A stretch of 64,000 nucleotides of DNA, taken from positions 319,597 through 383,596 of the forward strand of contig MU404085.1 in the NCBI GenBank assembly GCA_022695795.1, written 5' to 3'. Under the pieces are notes generated by a model. It had not been told where the DNA came from, made no database searches, and saw only the letters and a program-made list of their open reading frames with translations. The position numbers and the translations under genes were made by a program. The stretch comes from Biscogniauxia marginata. Its lineage: Eukaryota > Ascomycota > Sordariomycetes > Xylariales > Xylariaceae. Positions 13,396 to 24,742 of the stretch are shown in pieces. Position 1 is the stretch's first letter. Every line of letters starts with the position of its first letter.

Positions 13396-14631
13396 TTAGC
13401 TCGACTGCATCTCGCGAGTCAAGTCGGGATGCGTATTTTTGCTCTCGGCCCGCTCAAGATATCTTGCTAACTGGCTAGTCAGAGACACTTCGCTATCTCC
13501 TAACGTTCTAATAATAGGCAGCTGCAGGAACAATCCCGAATCATTATCATGATCCTCGCTTTCGTTCATACATTCGCTCTCTCTCAAGCCCACCGAATCA
13601 CTCTTAGAAGAATGATAACTCCTCACCTTTCGATGGGAGGATAAAAGGTTCGAAATCCTAGTGACAAGAGTCGATCCTGTGACACGCCTAATAAGGGGTC
13701 TAAAGATAGGTAGACTCGCGCAGACTATGGCCATGCCAGCATGGACTGATGTCCATACTTCTGTATTCGAATAAGATAGCACCCGGCTACCTGAAGGGTA
13801 GCCAAGAATCACTCTTACAAGGCCAGTTACGATGACGCTAAAGGTATCATCAGCATATACCTTCCAAAACAAGCACACTAGAAGTACTTACAACCCACCA
13901 AGAAGGAATATGCCCACGACGGTAAGCTTCTGCTTTGGTGATAGACACATCCGCACGACCACGGCAGCGGGCAAGGCTAGAATCAAGACATCCAAGAATA
14001 TCTCACAAGCGCCCGACGCCATCCAGAAGATATTGTAATTGAAGCAGTATCTTGGATCTGCGAGGCTGTTGAGCCAACTCCACTCAAGAGGAATACAATT
14101 TGTCAGCGTGGCGACGGTACATCCCACCCACCACCCGACGACCAGGCCGCTCGCAACGAACAACTGATAGCGGAACGTCGGGCTGACGGCGAAGATGCGG
14201 TTGTACATGAGTAATATTCCCAGTTTCGTCGCGCCAGCGATTGTGAAGTAGAGGACGGAGGAGATAAAAGAAAGCTTGAGATAGAAGACATCCTGGGCGG
14301 TGTATACGTATTCAGGGTTGGTGTTTTCGGAAACCCAGAGCCCATCCGGGTCGACACTGTTACCTGACACAGGACCTGTCAGTATTTCGTGCAAAGCCAG
14401 CATCTCAGGCATGGGGTAGTCCATAATACCCCATAGAAGCAGTGCCGCAGTGGTCAGGATCACTATGACCGCCACCATGATCAACCAGTCATCGAAGCCT
14501 AGACCAGCTTTGGTAAATATTCGGGTATAAAACCGCAATGCGACGGATATGACAGCGAGGACTATGACTAGCGCGCTGACGGCCAGAGTCGCATCCTCGC
14601 TGCTGTCAGAGGGAGCTTGAATAGGGGCCAT
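13396..14631 (-). CDS. PTH11-like fungal rhodopsin-domain membrane protein
   Basis: Seven-helix integral membrane protein of the fungal rhodopsin/PTH11-like group. Some members act as GPCR-like surface sensors in plant pathogens; the ligand here is unknown. Exons on the minus strand are 14631-13892 and 13837-13396, with a 54-bp intron, giving 393 residues. Family marks include GLGFDDWLIM after the first helix, the KLSFISSVLYFTIAGATKLG block, the FNYNIFWMASGACEIFLDVL helix and the QKLTVVGIFLLGGFVIVTGL helix, which is completed only by the splice. The C-terminal tail after helix 7 (about 100 residues) is hydrophilic and S-rich, with an acidic patch, as expected of a cytoplasmic tail. No CFEM domain precedes the helices, so it belongs to the CFEM-less subgroup. 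A broken relative lies at 22.3-23.3 kb. Confidence 0.85.
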
Positions 14632-15542
14632 GACTTCATAATTTGGCTATTCATGCCGCAGCGCTCAATGATAAAATTGAAACCAATGATGCAAGTCGGA
14701 AACCCCTTGGGAAATCCTGGGGTGGGAACATCCGAGTCCACATTTGAGCCATTTTGCATGACATCGTTTCCTCATCTGATGGCAGGCTGTCATATAGAAA
14801 TAGAAAACTGTGCAGCGGTACGAAGAGGTAACTGAGGGCCTAGATTTCGCATCCAGCCTGCATTATGAGAGCAATACATGATAACCTCAGCCCCCAAATG
14901 TAAGACGCAGGTCAGCCTTCTGGCAACTTGTTATACACACCACTAGGTGAGATGGTGTGGCCATGAATGTAGAAAAGTCGGGTTACTTTGAATCGTATGG
15001 ATGCTCTTGGATGTTGGGGCAAGTATAATACAGGAGTCGTTATGTATATCGAAATACACGTGGAAAAGTACCTGACACTTCACAAATCTAAAACAGGGCT
15101 GAAAAGGGCTTCACATTATTGTTGTAGTCTACGGGAGGTGATTTGATTGGTTAGTATTTTTAGCTTTAGCGGAGAGCTTGGGGCGCTAAGGCAGGCTGTG
15201 GGGGCGGGTCTACGGGCCTGGCCGGAGCTATGAGCTTAGCTGCCAATCTCCACCAGATTTGGCTCGTAGTGGGGTGGGTCCGTGGGCCGATACGTGCGAT
15301 AAGGCGATGCAAGGCACCTTACAAGAAATGAGATACCCTAACCTAGTACCTTACCTCAGGTAAGTGTACAGTAGCAGAGAACAAACAACAACCCGGCATC
15401 AATCAAAAGGGCGACCGATACATCTACAGCAAGATCTAGAAGTCTTCTACTACCTACCTACTCATGCACCGTCTTGTAAGGACAGGGTCTACAATCCGAT
15501 CGCCTAGTCTACTCTGTGTTGGATACTCGTGCTTTGAAAAAC
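14632..15542. other. Divergent promoter region of the PTH11-like and SDR genes
   Basis: About 910 bp between two divergent genes. No other coding content is seen. The right part holds TACCTTACCTCAGGTAAG-like palindromic text and a pyrimidine-rich leader before the ATG at 15543. Confidence 0.5.
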
Positions 15543-16700
15543 ATGGGGTCTTTTCTATCCAAGAATGAGTTCCCAGTCGACGGACGAGTAAAGCCTCCCC
15601 TCCCCCCCTTTTTTTTGGTATCCCGATGCCGGTCTTATCACTAAGCTGTACTGCAGACGATTCTCATCACTGGCGGCTCGAAAGGTCTCGGCCTAGCTGC
15701 CGCCTGCCAAATCGCTGCGAAGGGAGCCAATATTATCATCGTTGCGCGCGGTGAAAGCAGCCTGCGGGAAGCTATCGTGTCCATCTCTGTACATTGTCCT
15801 GATGCCTCACCAGAAGGAGGGCAATACTAATTTCGTAGAATAGCGCCCGCTCCCCTGACATCCAACGCTTTCATTACATCAGCGCTGATGTGACGACAGC
15901 GCCCGAGTGTGCTCGCGTGGTCGCTGAGTCTATCAGATGGAACCACGGCTCACCGCCCGATATCGTCTGGTGCTGCAGCGGCAGCTCTCACCCGACTCTA
16001 TTTATCGACACGCCGATCGACCAGTTCCAGACCATGATGGACAGCAACTACTTTTCATGCGTCTACATGGCGCACGCGGTGCTCAACGTCTGGCTGCGGC
16101 CTTCTGTGCCCACCATTACCGGGACCAAGCAGCCCACGGAGTCCTCGTCCGGAGCCGCAAAATCCACGCCGCCACCGCCGCCGCCGCCGGCACGCCACAT
16201 CATCTTCACGGGCTCCTTCGTCTCGTTCTACAGCTTCGCGGGCTTCACGCCGTACAGCCCCTCCAAGGCCGCCGTCCGGTCGCTCTCGGACTCGCTCTCG
16301 CAGGAGATGAACCTGTACGCGGCCGCGCGTGCGCGTGCACGCCGTCTTCCCGGCCACGATGCCGACGCAGTCGCTCGCGGACGAGAACCGCGTCAAGACG
16401 GACCTGACCAAGGCCCTCGAGGAGGGGGACCAGGTCCTGCGACCGGACGAGTGCGCGCGGTGGGCCATCCGCGGGCTCGAGGGCGGCGAGGAGCTGGTCC
16501 CGACCAGCGCCATCATCCGGCTCGTCATGACGAGCGCCATGGGCGGCAGCGTGCGCGGGGGGTTCTGGAAGGGCCTCGCGAACACGCTGCTGGGGTGGGT
16601 GGTGCTCGTCGTCATGGTGTTCGTCAGGTGGGAGATGGATACGAAGGTTGCGAGGTGGGGGCGGAGATATGGACCCAGCGGCATGGCGAAGGAGGAATAG
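15543..16700 (+). CDS. 3-ketodihydrosphingosine reductase-like SDR (TSC10/KDSR type), apparent frameshift
   Basis: Short-chain dehydrogenase resembling the NADPH enzyme that reduces 3-ketodihydrosphingosine in the ER during sphingolipid synthesis. Exons are 15543-15587, 15657-15788 and 15839-16700. The start MGSFLSKNEFPVDGR is typical of fungal TSC10. The cofactor site is TGGSKGLG (residues 20-27), and the catalytic motif is YSPSKAA after a conserved Ser in IIFTGSFVS. A C-terminal membrane segment (LLGWVVLVVMVFVRW) matches the tail-anchored form. Exon 3 cannot be read in one frame: near 16322-16330, inside the repetitive string GCGCGTGCGCGTGC, one extra base separates EMNLYAAA from VRVHAVFPATMP. 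No splice pair there can rescue it. Because the slip is in a GC-rich tandem and the rest is well conserved, an assembly error is at least as likely as a real lesion. Confidence 0.8.
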
Positions 16701-16730
16701 GTTAACGCGGTGGCTCTATCAATTCGACGA
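16701..16730. other. 3' end of the SDR gene
   Basis: Short transition from GC-rich coding sequence to the AT-rich island; nothing else is seen. Confidence 0.3.
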
Positions 16731-16920
16731 TGCAGATAATATTACTTTAATTTAAGAATTTATTATTTACGAATTAAATAGTTATTTTAAAATAAAATAT
16801 AAATATTAAATAATTTCTTTTATAATTAACTTAAATATTTAATAATGATTTTTAATTTATTAAATAAAAGTTATATTTTTTAATAATTTAAACAATATTT
16901 TTTATATAAATATAAGTAAC
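16731..16920. repeat. AT-rich low-complexity island
   Basis: Nearly pure A/T sequence with only scattered G or C, directly after one of the most GC-rich stretches in the window. It has no coding potential. Such islands are typical of RIP-exhausted or centromere-like ascomycete DNA, but it is too short and simple to identify a source element. Confidence 0.75.
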
Positions 16921-18423
16921 CAGGGGTTGTATACCCCATATTTCAACAAATACGGCATTTAGGATAACGGGACACGATATGTAAAGTACCCTAATTCGTC
17001 ACTGTCTAGGATCTGATCATTGGCTCTAATTGCCAACGTATAAAAGAGTATATTGAAAACCTCGAAGCTAACCAGCACCCATGCGTTCGTCCCATTACCA
17101 ACGCCACTTCGTGAAGGCTGGCTGGCGGAAGGTTGATCTGAGTAAAAACAGGTTTTAGCACGCCATGTGGAAGTCATTGTGATAGAGTTCCGGATTGCAA
17201 ACTTGAGCGGGTGAGGTGAATTGCTTTAGCCTAGGCGCGGAGAGGTACTTGTACTTCGATCGAAATATTCTTTGAATTACATTTTCAGGGATATAGAGGG
17301 CGATAATCTTGAGTAACTTGTTATAACCATATTATATGACAGGCCATTATCACATCGCAGAACTGATATGACTGTTTGGCGAGCGGGGCTGCCATAAGTC
17401 GTGTCGTTGTTTTGGATATCCGTTCATATCATGGCGTGATACGAAGCCTTTCTTAAGCCACCCCCAAGATTATTGTCTAGATCAGTGCTGGTCCCTGGAG
17501 ACGACAAGTCCCCAAGGCGTATTAAGGCGAAAGTCCAATAATGTGATTTGTTGTAGGAAACTTTTAATAGATAATGCAAAGTGGTGTCGTATCTTAATGA
17601 TAGACGATGCATAGGACATAGACTATTAGGTACCGTAATTGGGATGGCATAAGGCCACAACAGACAACACCAGTCGAAATACTTGTTCTTTGGTGATCAT
17701 TGCAAGATTGCTGGGAAATACCAACTCTTTTCCGCGGGGGTGGTTTAGTAGACGTCTTTTACATTGCATATCCACTCCAGGCTCCATGCCATGTCCTTTC
17801 CCAAATATGCATCAATTACCTATTTGGGGGCTTTTATTAAATTGAGACTACACCTCTATAGTTGACTAACAAAATTCATGACAGATATTGTACTCTCGGA
17901 TTCAGGTTCGCCAAAGCGCTTAATTAGACAGATACCTAAAATAAAGTCATTAGTTGCCGACGGACGGGAGGTGTAACCTTAGAAAAGTACCGTGCAGGTA
18001 ACGTTGGACGAATAGAACGCTGACGCCAAAGCAGACTGAAGTTGAGGCTGCAACACGTTGGCGATGCCCACCAAGAGTTTGATGTGACAAATCAGTTCGA
18101 GAAAAAACTCGAAATTATACGGCCAAATTGTTAGAGCCACTTAATTTGCATCAGTAAGTAGCTATACATGATCTTATCTCCTTGACCTCCGGGCTTTCCA
18201 CTGCCACTTAGCCGGTTTCTGCTTAGTCTCTCACAAATATCGGTATTAGACAGCCAGAGAATTACCCCTTGCATAGAGCGCTGCTGGAAATTTAATGCAT
18301 TGAAAAACAAAATGCACATAATATTAGGCTTATAACTCACCCCGAATACCTTACAAAAAGGGAGTCTTGAACATCATGAATGGAAGTTATGGATCAGGCG
18401 AAGTTGATGTAGATTTACATATA
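16921..18423. other. Gene-free AT-leaning region
   Basis: Several short frames, none with recognisable domains. A minus-strand frame at 16959-17177 has one hydrophobic stretch but no homology I can name. Confidence 0.5.
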
Positions 18424-18806
18424 TCAATCTTGGAATGACGGCTTCTTTGTGACCACGTACAGCTTCTCTCGCGGCATGCCAGAGGCTTGGATACCAGCAC
18501 CTACCACAGGTTCGTTGCTATACGCTATCGCGAAGTAATCAATCTTCATTTATTTGAGTAATATAGGCGAGCCTTGCCTTCAGCGCCGTGAAGATGATAC
18601 TATTCATTACTGATAGCCAGGCCGCTTGCTTGGAGATATCATCATCTTTACCTGAAAGGTTGGCTGTACCGAAGCCGTAAGAGAGCTACATACGATGAAC
18701 AGCTGTTAGTTACCATGGATTATGGTGTGGAAGATCGACACGCACCACAAGAATTTCATTGCCATCGTTCAACGTGAGGGAAGGGATAAGCTCCCCTTTG
18801 CTAGCC
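18424..18806 (-). pseudogene. Aldo/keto reductase relic, 5' part only
   Basis: Reading the minus strand from about 18806 gives LIPSLTLNDGNEIL, the usual first strand of a fungal aldo/keto reductase. After a probable intron of about 70 bp come LSYGFGTANLSGKDDDIS and, in another frame, DYFAIAYSNEPVVGAG and SGMPREKLYVVTKK. These match the family order of beta-1, the Tyr/Asp region and the NExxVGxGI...PREKLxVxTK block. The expected catalytic sequence LDGAExYGNE is corrupted, at least one frame change is needed, and a stop follows PSFQD at 18424. Nothing of the remaining two thirds of the barrel (catalytic Lys/His region, NADPH-binding C-terminus) is seen. This is a truncated dead copy. Confidence 0.7.
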
Positions 18807-19418
18807 CGTCGAAGCAATAGAAGTCACTCTCGTTCCTTAAACAGACAAAAGGATTATATTGGTATGGATTAGGATTCAAAATTGAAAAGAATTTCTACTG
18901 ATACCCCGAAAAGATAGTAGGGCTGTAAGAGGAATTGGAGTTTGCGGAAGTAGCTTTTTTTCTGGGAAATCATCAAGGTTGGAATCATTGGTTATTCGAG
19001 TTCCAACAGAGCGCTTATAATATCTCACAAGTGATTTCTTCATTGATCAACTACATCACCGTGTTACGTGTAGATTAAGAGAAAGTGCCCCTAACCCCTT
19101 TACCCCTTAATAGCTAGGTGCTTAGCTGCTGTGGTATGTTGGGGCCAGTCTGTGCGTGTCGTTACACAGCTGGTCTGGCCGGCCAATGAGGATTCCTACG
19201 CACCTAGCAATGAGACTTATCTATTGGGTGTCCACCTATTCAAGCCAACACAAGCACAGCGTCACAAGGCAAGCCCTCTATATGGGAGTAGGTGATAACG
19301 ACGTTCCGTTGTGTGGGGAGCCAGAACTACTGGTACATGAGATGCCGTAACCTATATTAGTAATTACCTCTTTTTCGGTATGTATTACTACCTATGTATC
19401 TAATGATCTGTCCCCTCC
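18807..19418. other. Spacer between AKR relic and FAD oxidase
   Basis: No gene recognised. The frame at 19156-19350 (+) has no domain signature. The 3' UTR of the FAD oxidase gene presumably lies at its right edge. Confidence 0.45.
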
Positions 19419-21303
19419 TTAAGGAGTATTCACGCGCGTCTTTGTCCTACACAGCCGCCCATCAGATTCTATCTCCCAGTTCTCACTGCCGACCGCGGTA
19501 GGACCGTAGAACATATCACGTGGGTCATATTTCTCCTTGATCCCCTTCAGCTTGGCGTAGTTATTCCCGTAGAGAGCCTCCTGAAAGTCGGGCTGGTGCA
19601 AACCGGCCTCGTTTAGGTACGCGCCACCTCCCGGAGTTAAGGCTTCCAGCGCCGGCGCCAGCACATGCGTAACATGGCGCTGCCCGGCGACATTTGCCTC
19701 GTAGTTAAAGCGATCGTATGGTCTTTTTATTAAACATGTTAGGAAGAAATGAATGGGAAATAGGGGGATAGACAACTGCTTACGTTCCAAAGACGCTCAC
19801 AACTTGTGTTGAGCGCCAGAGCGGATGAACTGAATTGGGTGCAAACGGTGCACGCGCGACATTAACGGACATTCCAGAATAAACACCGCCATTTTTGGCT
19901 ATAAACCTCAAAGCATCAGTGACAGACGTGGTTGATTCATCTGTCAAAAATAGGGAACGCGGAAGAAACCTCCCGCCAATATTAAACTGAGAGATGTTCC
20001 ACTGTGGGCTCATGGCCTGATCGGCTTCTAGATACGTAGGAAAGTCGTCGATGGCATAATCTGAAAGGACGCATCAGCCTTGTTGAGGGGTGGCAGTGAG
20101 GAATTGATATTACTGACCATATACCATGTTGTTGTGATCTAGTGCATCAATTACGGTCTGAAGATGGGCCTGTAACTGTTTGGATGTCATGCCTGGGCCT
20201 ATCAGTGGCTGAAGCGAGAAGAATCCGTCCGCAATTATCCAAATGCCTCCCACGCCAGCATCTGTAGTCTTGAGCTGGGCCAATAGAAAGGTATGCACGA
20301 CGCTCCAGAATGCTTGATCTGTTGCATCCTGGCTGGTGAAGGTTAGTCTAGCTGCCGCAAATAACCCATCTGGATACGTCTTCACTGTCATAGACAGCAC
20401 AGCCGCGTAAGTCCCGCCGCCACCACCCGATAGAGCCCAATAGAGGTCAGAGTTCTCTTCTGGGGTAGCTATTAGTCTTTGTCCGCCGGATGTGATGACT
20501 TCCCACTCAAGAACTTGGTCGGCCCCGAGACCGTACGTCGATGAAAGAGTTCCATGGCCTCCCCCTTGCGTATAACCTCCCGCAACGCCGATCGATGGGG
20601 CGACTCCGCCTATCACTATAAGCCCTTGATCATGAGCAGCAGCTTGAGCTTGACCATTCAGGACACCGGCTCCCATTCTCATTGCTTTTCCATTGTATTG
20701 AGGTGAGGAGTAATCGAAAATAGAGATATCTTGCAAATGGTGAGTCCAGAGGGCTAACGCGCCAGCCCCCGTCGATTTAGATAGATAATCATGGCCGGTA
20801 TTCCGGATCACTAGCCGGATGTTATGCTTTTGAACAAAGTCAAGGGTCGACTGGTAGTCTTTATCTGAAGTCGCGTTTACTGCATACCGGACGTACGTGC
20901 CGATGACGCACTGGGCCTCGTGAGGTGTATAAGGGTCGCAACTCATGTTGGCATAAAAAGGGGCCATTGGCGATGACGAGGTGACAAGGTGAGTCTCGGG
21001 GTAATCCCAGACGGATCGAAGCTGTTCACACGCCTCGGCATCGTACTGAGCGAACTGGCTATCATGACACTTGCTGGCGATAGGAACCGTCGCAATGAGC
21101 TTTCCCTTAAGTGTCTGATTGAACATGTTACATTCCGCGTCAGATGGCCAGCATGAGTCCCCCGGAAAACAGCGGCATTTTGAACTGTTGTATCCGGCTC
21201 CGAGTATGAGGGCCGCTGATAGCTCGTTCCGGTTCCGTAACAGGAACGCAGCAGCGGCAATAAGAACAGCGATTGCAAACATCGCTGAGCGCGGGAGCCC
21301 CAT
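19419..21303 (-). CDS. Berberine-bridge-type FAD-linked oxidase
   Basis: Flavin oxidoreductase of the FAD_binding_4 plus BBE family, which oxidises alcohols, sugars or alkaloid-like compounds using covalently bound FAD. Minus-strand exons 21303-20118, 20060-19784 and 19722-19419 give 588 residues, with introns of 57 and 61 bp. Residues 6-24 form a hydrophobic segment (signal peptide or anchor), so it is probably secretory. FPGDSCWPSDAECN is the usual Cys-containing start of the mature enzyme. RNTGHDYLSKSTGAG carries the His expected to bind FAD, and SIGVAGGYTQGGGHG and the LGADQVLEWEVIT strand complete the FAD domain. The BBE domain ends with NNYAKLKGIKEKYDPRDMFY, followed by an extra tail with a terminal Cys. 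Several N-x-S/T sites are present. No metabolite cluster partner is adjacent. Fragments of relatives lie at 40.6-42.0 kb. Confidence 0.9.
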
Positions 21304-22270
21304 CTTGGTGTGTTCGATGAAATGAATCTATGATTAACAGTAGGATATTCCAATTTAGAAAATAAAATCAGTTTAGGAAGATAAATGTTAAACAAAGGCA
21401 AGACACAAGCTCTAGATTTCCAAAGCCTTCGAGGTGGGATGCAAGGGCGAGCTCCTTGCGTGCTAGATTACATAGCCGCAATAGAAAACCCACTAACAGC
21501 TACCTTCTTGTTCTTCGTATGTATTGTTACTTCTGGACTCTCTAACTGGCCAATGTGTATCCTATTAATGTCACACAAATCCATACTTACTTGCGCAAGG
21601 CTCCGAGGTTACGTACCTGTTAAGAGACAAGATTTACACCCCCTTTGTGCATTCATTATTTACATTTTATAGATTCACGCCACCATTCTTATCCGTTGTC
21701 CACGGCCCTCGGTTTATGCTAAGCGCCCCATGCTATCTACCCCCTCCTCTGCAGAAATTTTTACTTGAGAAATGATCCCGAACTGGATAATGAATAGAAG
21801 CGTGACTATTCGTCATGCTGTGTTTCCATACCTTATAGCTGATATAAAACAGGCTTGCGTTGTAGGTTCGTAGACAAGAGCTGTAAGCCAATTCCCATGT
21901 AACGTCAGTGTTGGGGAGCATGCCGAATTTCGGCGACTGATATTGCAAGGCCTGTCTACTCTATTAATTCATTTTGCATATATAACATGTAGCCATTTTC
22001 TTGATTGCACGGGTCGCCGTCTACTGTCTTGGTTCCCTTGTCATCGTTGTGTTGAAATACAGGGTTATGAGGTTGCTTGATTAGGTGAAGAGCTATCTAG
22101 AGTATGTGGGAGGACCTGTTCCTTATATACATGACGGCTGCGGTGACCCTGTACCTGTACATAACAGCTACCCCCTGGACACCTATTTCAGCACGTTGTT
22201 CGTTTACTACTAGTGGCCAGTTTATGTACCTTCCGAGAACCTCCATGCTTGACTCTAAAGTGCTGCTAAA
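21304..22270. other. Intergenic region
   Basis: Upstream of the FAD oxidase on the minus strand and of the PTH11-like relic on the plus strand. No supportable gene. Confidence 0.45.
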
Positions 22271-23328
22271 ATGGTAAATATAAGCCAGACCGGGAAGTCT
22301 GTCTTAATTCTAGTTATCATATTTACCATTGTTTGCACGCTGTTTATTGCAATGTGTTTCTGGGCGGCAAGGGTTTCGAAGCGGTCTTTTTACGCAGATG
22401 ATACCCTGGTATCCTTCGCTTACTTGAGTAAGCTCTCGCTTGGTGGTGTATCGTTTAGGTATATTTATAACCTAGCTTTACGTAGTTAAATACGATAGTT
22501 CTGGATGGTCCGGTACTACGGGCCGTTGCGAACGGGATGGGACAGCATATTAATGGCCTTACTGATTATGAAGTCAACTTACAAGGAAAGGTACTGTACC
22601 AAGCCATGCCATATATGCATCCGTTAATCGGTATTTCTAAAACAGGTGATCTTTTTCGCGGTCCAAATTTCATGGCTACTAGCGAGTGTGTTCGTCAAAT
22701 TATCTGTGCTCTGGCTCTACACCCGGGTCTTCACGACGAAGAAGTTCAAACGATGGGCATACGGCCTCATCGGCATCATGATATGATACTGCATTGTCTT
22801 CCTTGGTATCTACACGACCAATTGTCGCCCTATTTATCAACCTTGGTCTCCGGTACCTGGCGGATCGTGTTGAGAGATCAGCAAGAGCGACCTTGGAACA
22901 GTTGGCATCAACTTGGCGTTGGAACTTGCTGTTATATTACTCCCGATGCCAGCACTATGGGGTCTTCAAATGCCTCTGCGTAATAAGGTGCCTGTTACTA
23001 TTATGTTTACTATTATGTTTAGCTTTGGCATTTTGTAAGTCTAGCTGTTCTCAAGGAATATAATTATGTCTAGTATCACTAATGGCGCCTTAGTACCATA
23101 GGCATGATGTCTTGGAGAGCCTCTGTAGATGTCCATACTAGAAGTTCACCCGACTACACTTATAACTTTCCCATAACTGTCATAATCAGCTTCTTCGAGC
23201 TCTGGCTTGGAATTATGGCCGCTTGTATACCTACTCTTGCCCCTCTGTTTAGAACTTATATCGAACCGATGTTGGAAAAGATAAAGAGTCTAGCCTGGCC
23301 TGGTCTCTTCGCGGCACTAAGGACATAG
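22271..23328 (+). pseudogene. PTH11-like membrane protein relic with TGA stops
   Basis: The plus strand reads as a fungal rhodopsin-domain protein in several blocks. N-terminal helix text with FYADDT starts at 22271. A long block from about 22650 reads VQISWLLASVFVKLSVLWLY, then YTTNCRPIYQPWSPVPGGSC, then LGTVGINLALELAVILLPMP and ALWGLQMPLRNKVPV. A last block from about 23104 ends with a helix and hydrophilic tail. The long block is one frame interrupted by TGA at 22784-22786 and 22871-22873. The second follows GGSC where relatives usually have Arg, so CGA to TGA fits. The first helix block ends in a stop without an obvious donor. Blocks, order and spacing fit a gene of normal size; it is dead as read. 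A single-base origin for both stops is my inference from family knowledge. Confidence 0.75.
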
Positions 23329-24742
23329 GTCTCAGCAAGATTAGCCATAATAGTCATGGCGCAAGCAGATATAATCAGTTGGATAAGATCGAGTGGGGGT
23401 CTTCGCAAGATCGGAAGATCTCAGTATCAGGAGTAGCCACAACTACAAGCTGCATGCACGAGCCTCCGAGCAAGGAACTCAAGGCGAGCTTAAGTCATGA
23501 CTGAGTTTATGTCCAGTAAGTTTTTGGAACTCCAGGCGTGTAGAGTAAGTGTATTAAGCCCGCCAGTCTAAATATTGAAGCATTTTGCCCGACGAAAGAA
23601 AATTCGAATGCTTTTGTGTGAAATCATTTGTGCTTACCTATCATGAAACTTAAGTAGGCTGAGCAGCGAGAGCTTTGCTCTGACTATGTTTGAACCCTGT
23701 TACTGTGATATGTAACGTCGGCGCGTTTATTCCCGTAGGTCGTAAACTACGTCGTTGTAAAAGGCCTTTACCGGCCAGGGCATTTAGTTCTTGCTTGTTG
23801 CCTTATTTTTAGAGATTTAATACGTTCACAAAACCACGATCATACTTGTGACTCGCGATCGTCTGATTTCAATGTAGAATTATGCTCCAGCAGGGGTAGA
23901 CGGATGCATAGAAAGTACACATGAGATGGTCAGATATTAGTTGCAGCTGGATTGTCATTATTCGGTTGGTGTAAATACCATAGCTTATAACGCTGAGGTG
24001 GGGGTTTGATATGTTCCATCACGAGGCCCTCGAAATTTCTCTAGACTGCCCGAGCATTGCCAGATTCATATCCGAAGCTCGCTAGCAGTGTGAGGAACCG
24101 TTATTTCCTCATGTAATTCTTTTTTATTGTAATATAGACATTACTCGAGCCCTCGCGCCTTGGGTCTTATTGCAGTTTATGACAGGCACGCATATATTAG
24201 TATAGATAGATACCGATCTACCGCGTATATGTATTTAGGGGTGATTTCTGATTACGTAATCCGGATTGTCCGGCATTTTCCTCAGGTTATCACCTTTCTT
24301 AGCACTCCTAATTCAACATCATCTTTGTATTACATACCTTTGAAGGGCACATAATCCATACTAATTCTCTTATGCAAAACTGCGACATTGGATCATGTAT
24401 TATCAATTGAATTCTCTATGACCTTTCTAATAACCTCGGATCGGAGCGTATATCTCAAGTTCTACATTCGGTGGAACCCCTCTTAGTCTCTTTCTTGTCC
24501 TGCCCTGTTCTCTAAGGTCGATATCACTGAATGTCCAATTGTGATATGAGGAGGTACTTGCTACTTTCTGAAAAAGAGTTTACACCACACATCTCATTGT
24601 TCCGACCAGAGCCGTTGCCAGAGGATTGGAACTGGACGGTCAATATAATTCTGGGCCGTGGGATGGTTTTTATTATTTATCAACAGGAACATCCGTTTCG
24701 TATGGGAGAAATTTCATTATACGAGCACGGTGAACAAACAAT
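23329..24742. other. Gene-free region upstream of the beta-galactosidase
   Basis: AT-leaning sequence with many short frames and no domain signature. The frame at 24531-24767 (+) overlaps the start of the beta-galactosidase in another frame and is likely leader sequence. Confidence 0.5.

Noticed and set aside
13057..13470. 137-codon plus-strand frame with two hydrophobic segments
   Set aside because: It overlaps the opposite-strand PTH11-like 3' end, shows no family motif and starts within the 3' UTR of the 2EXR gene.
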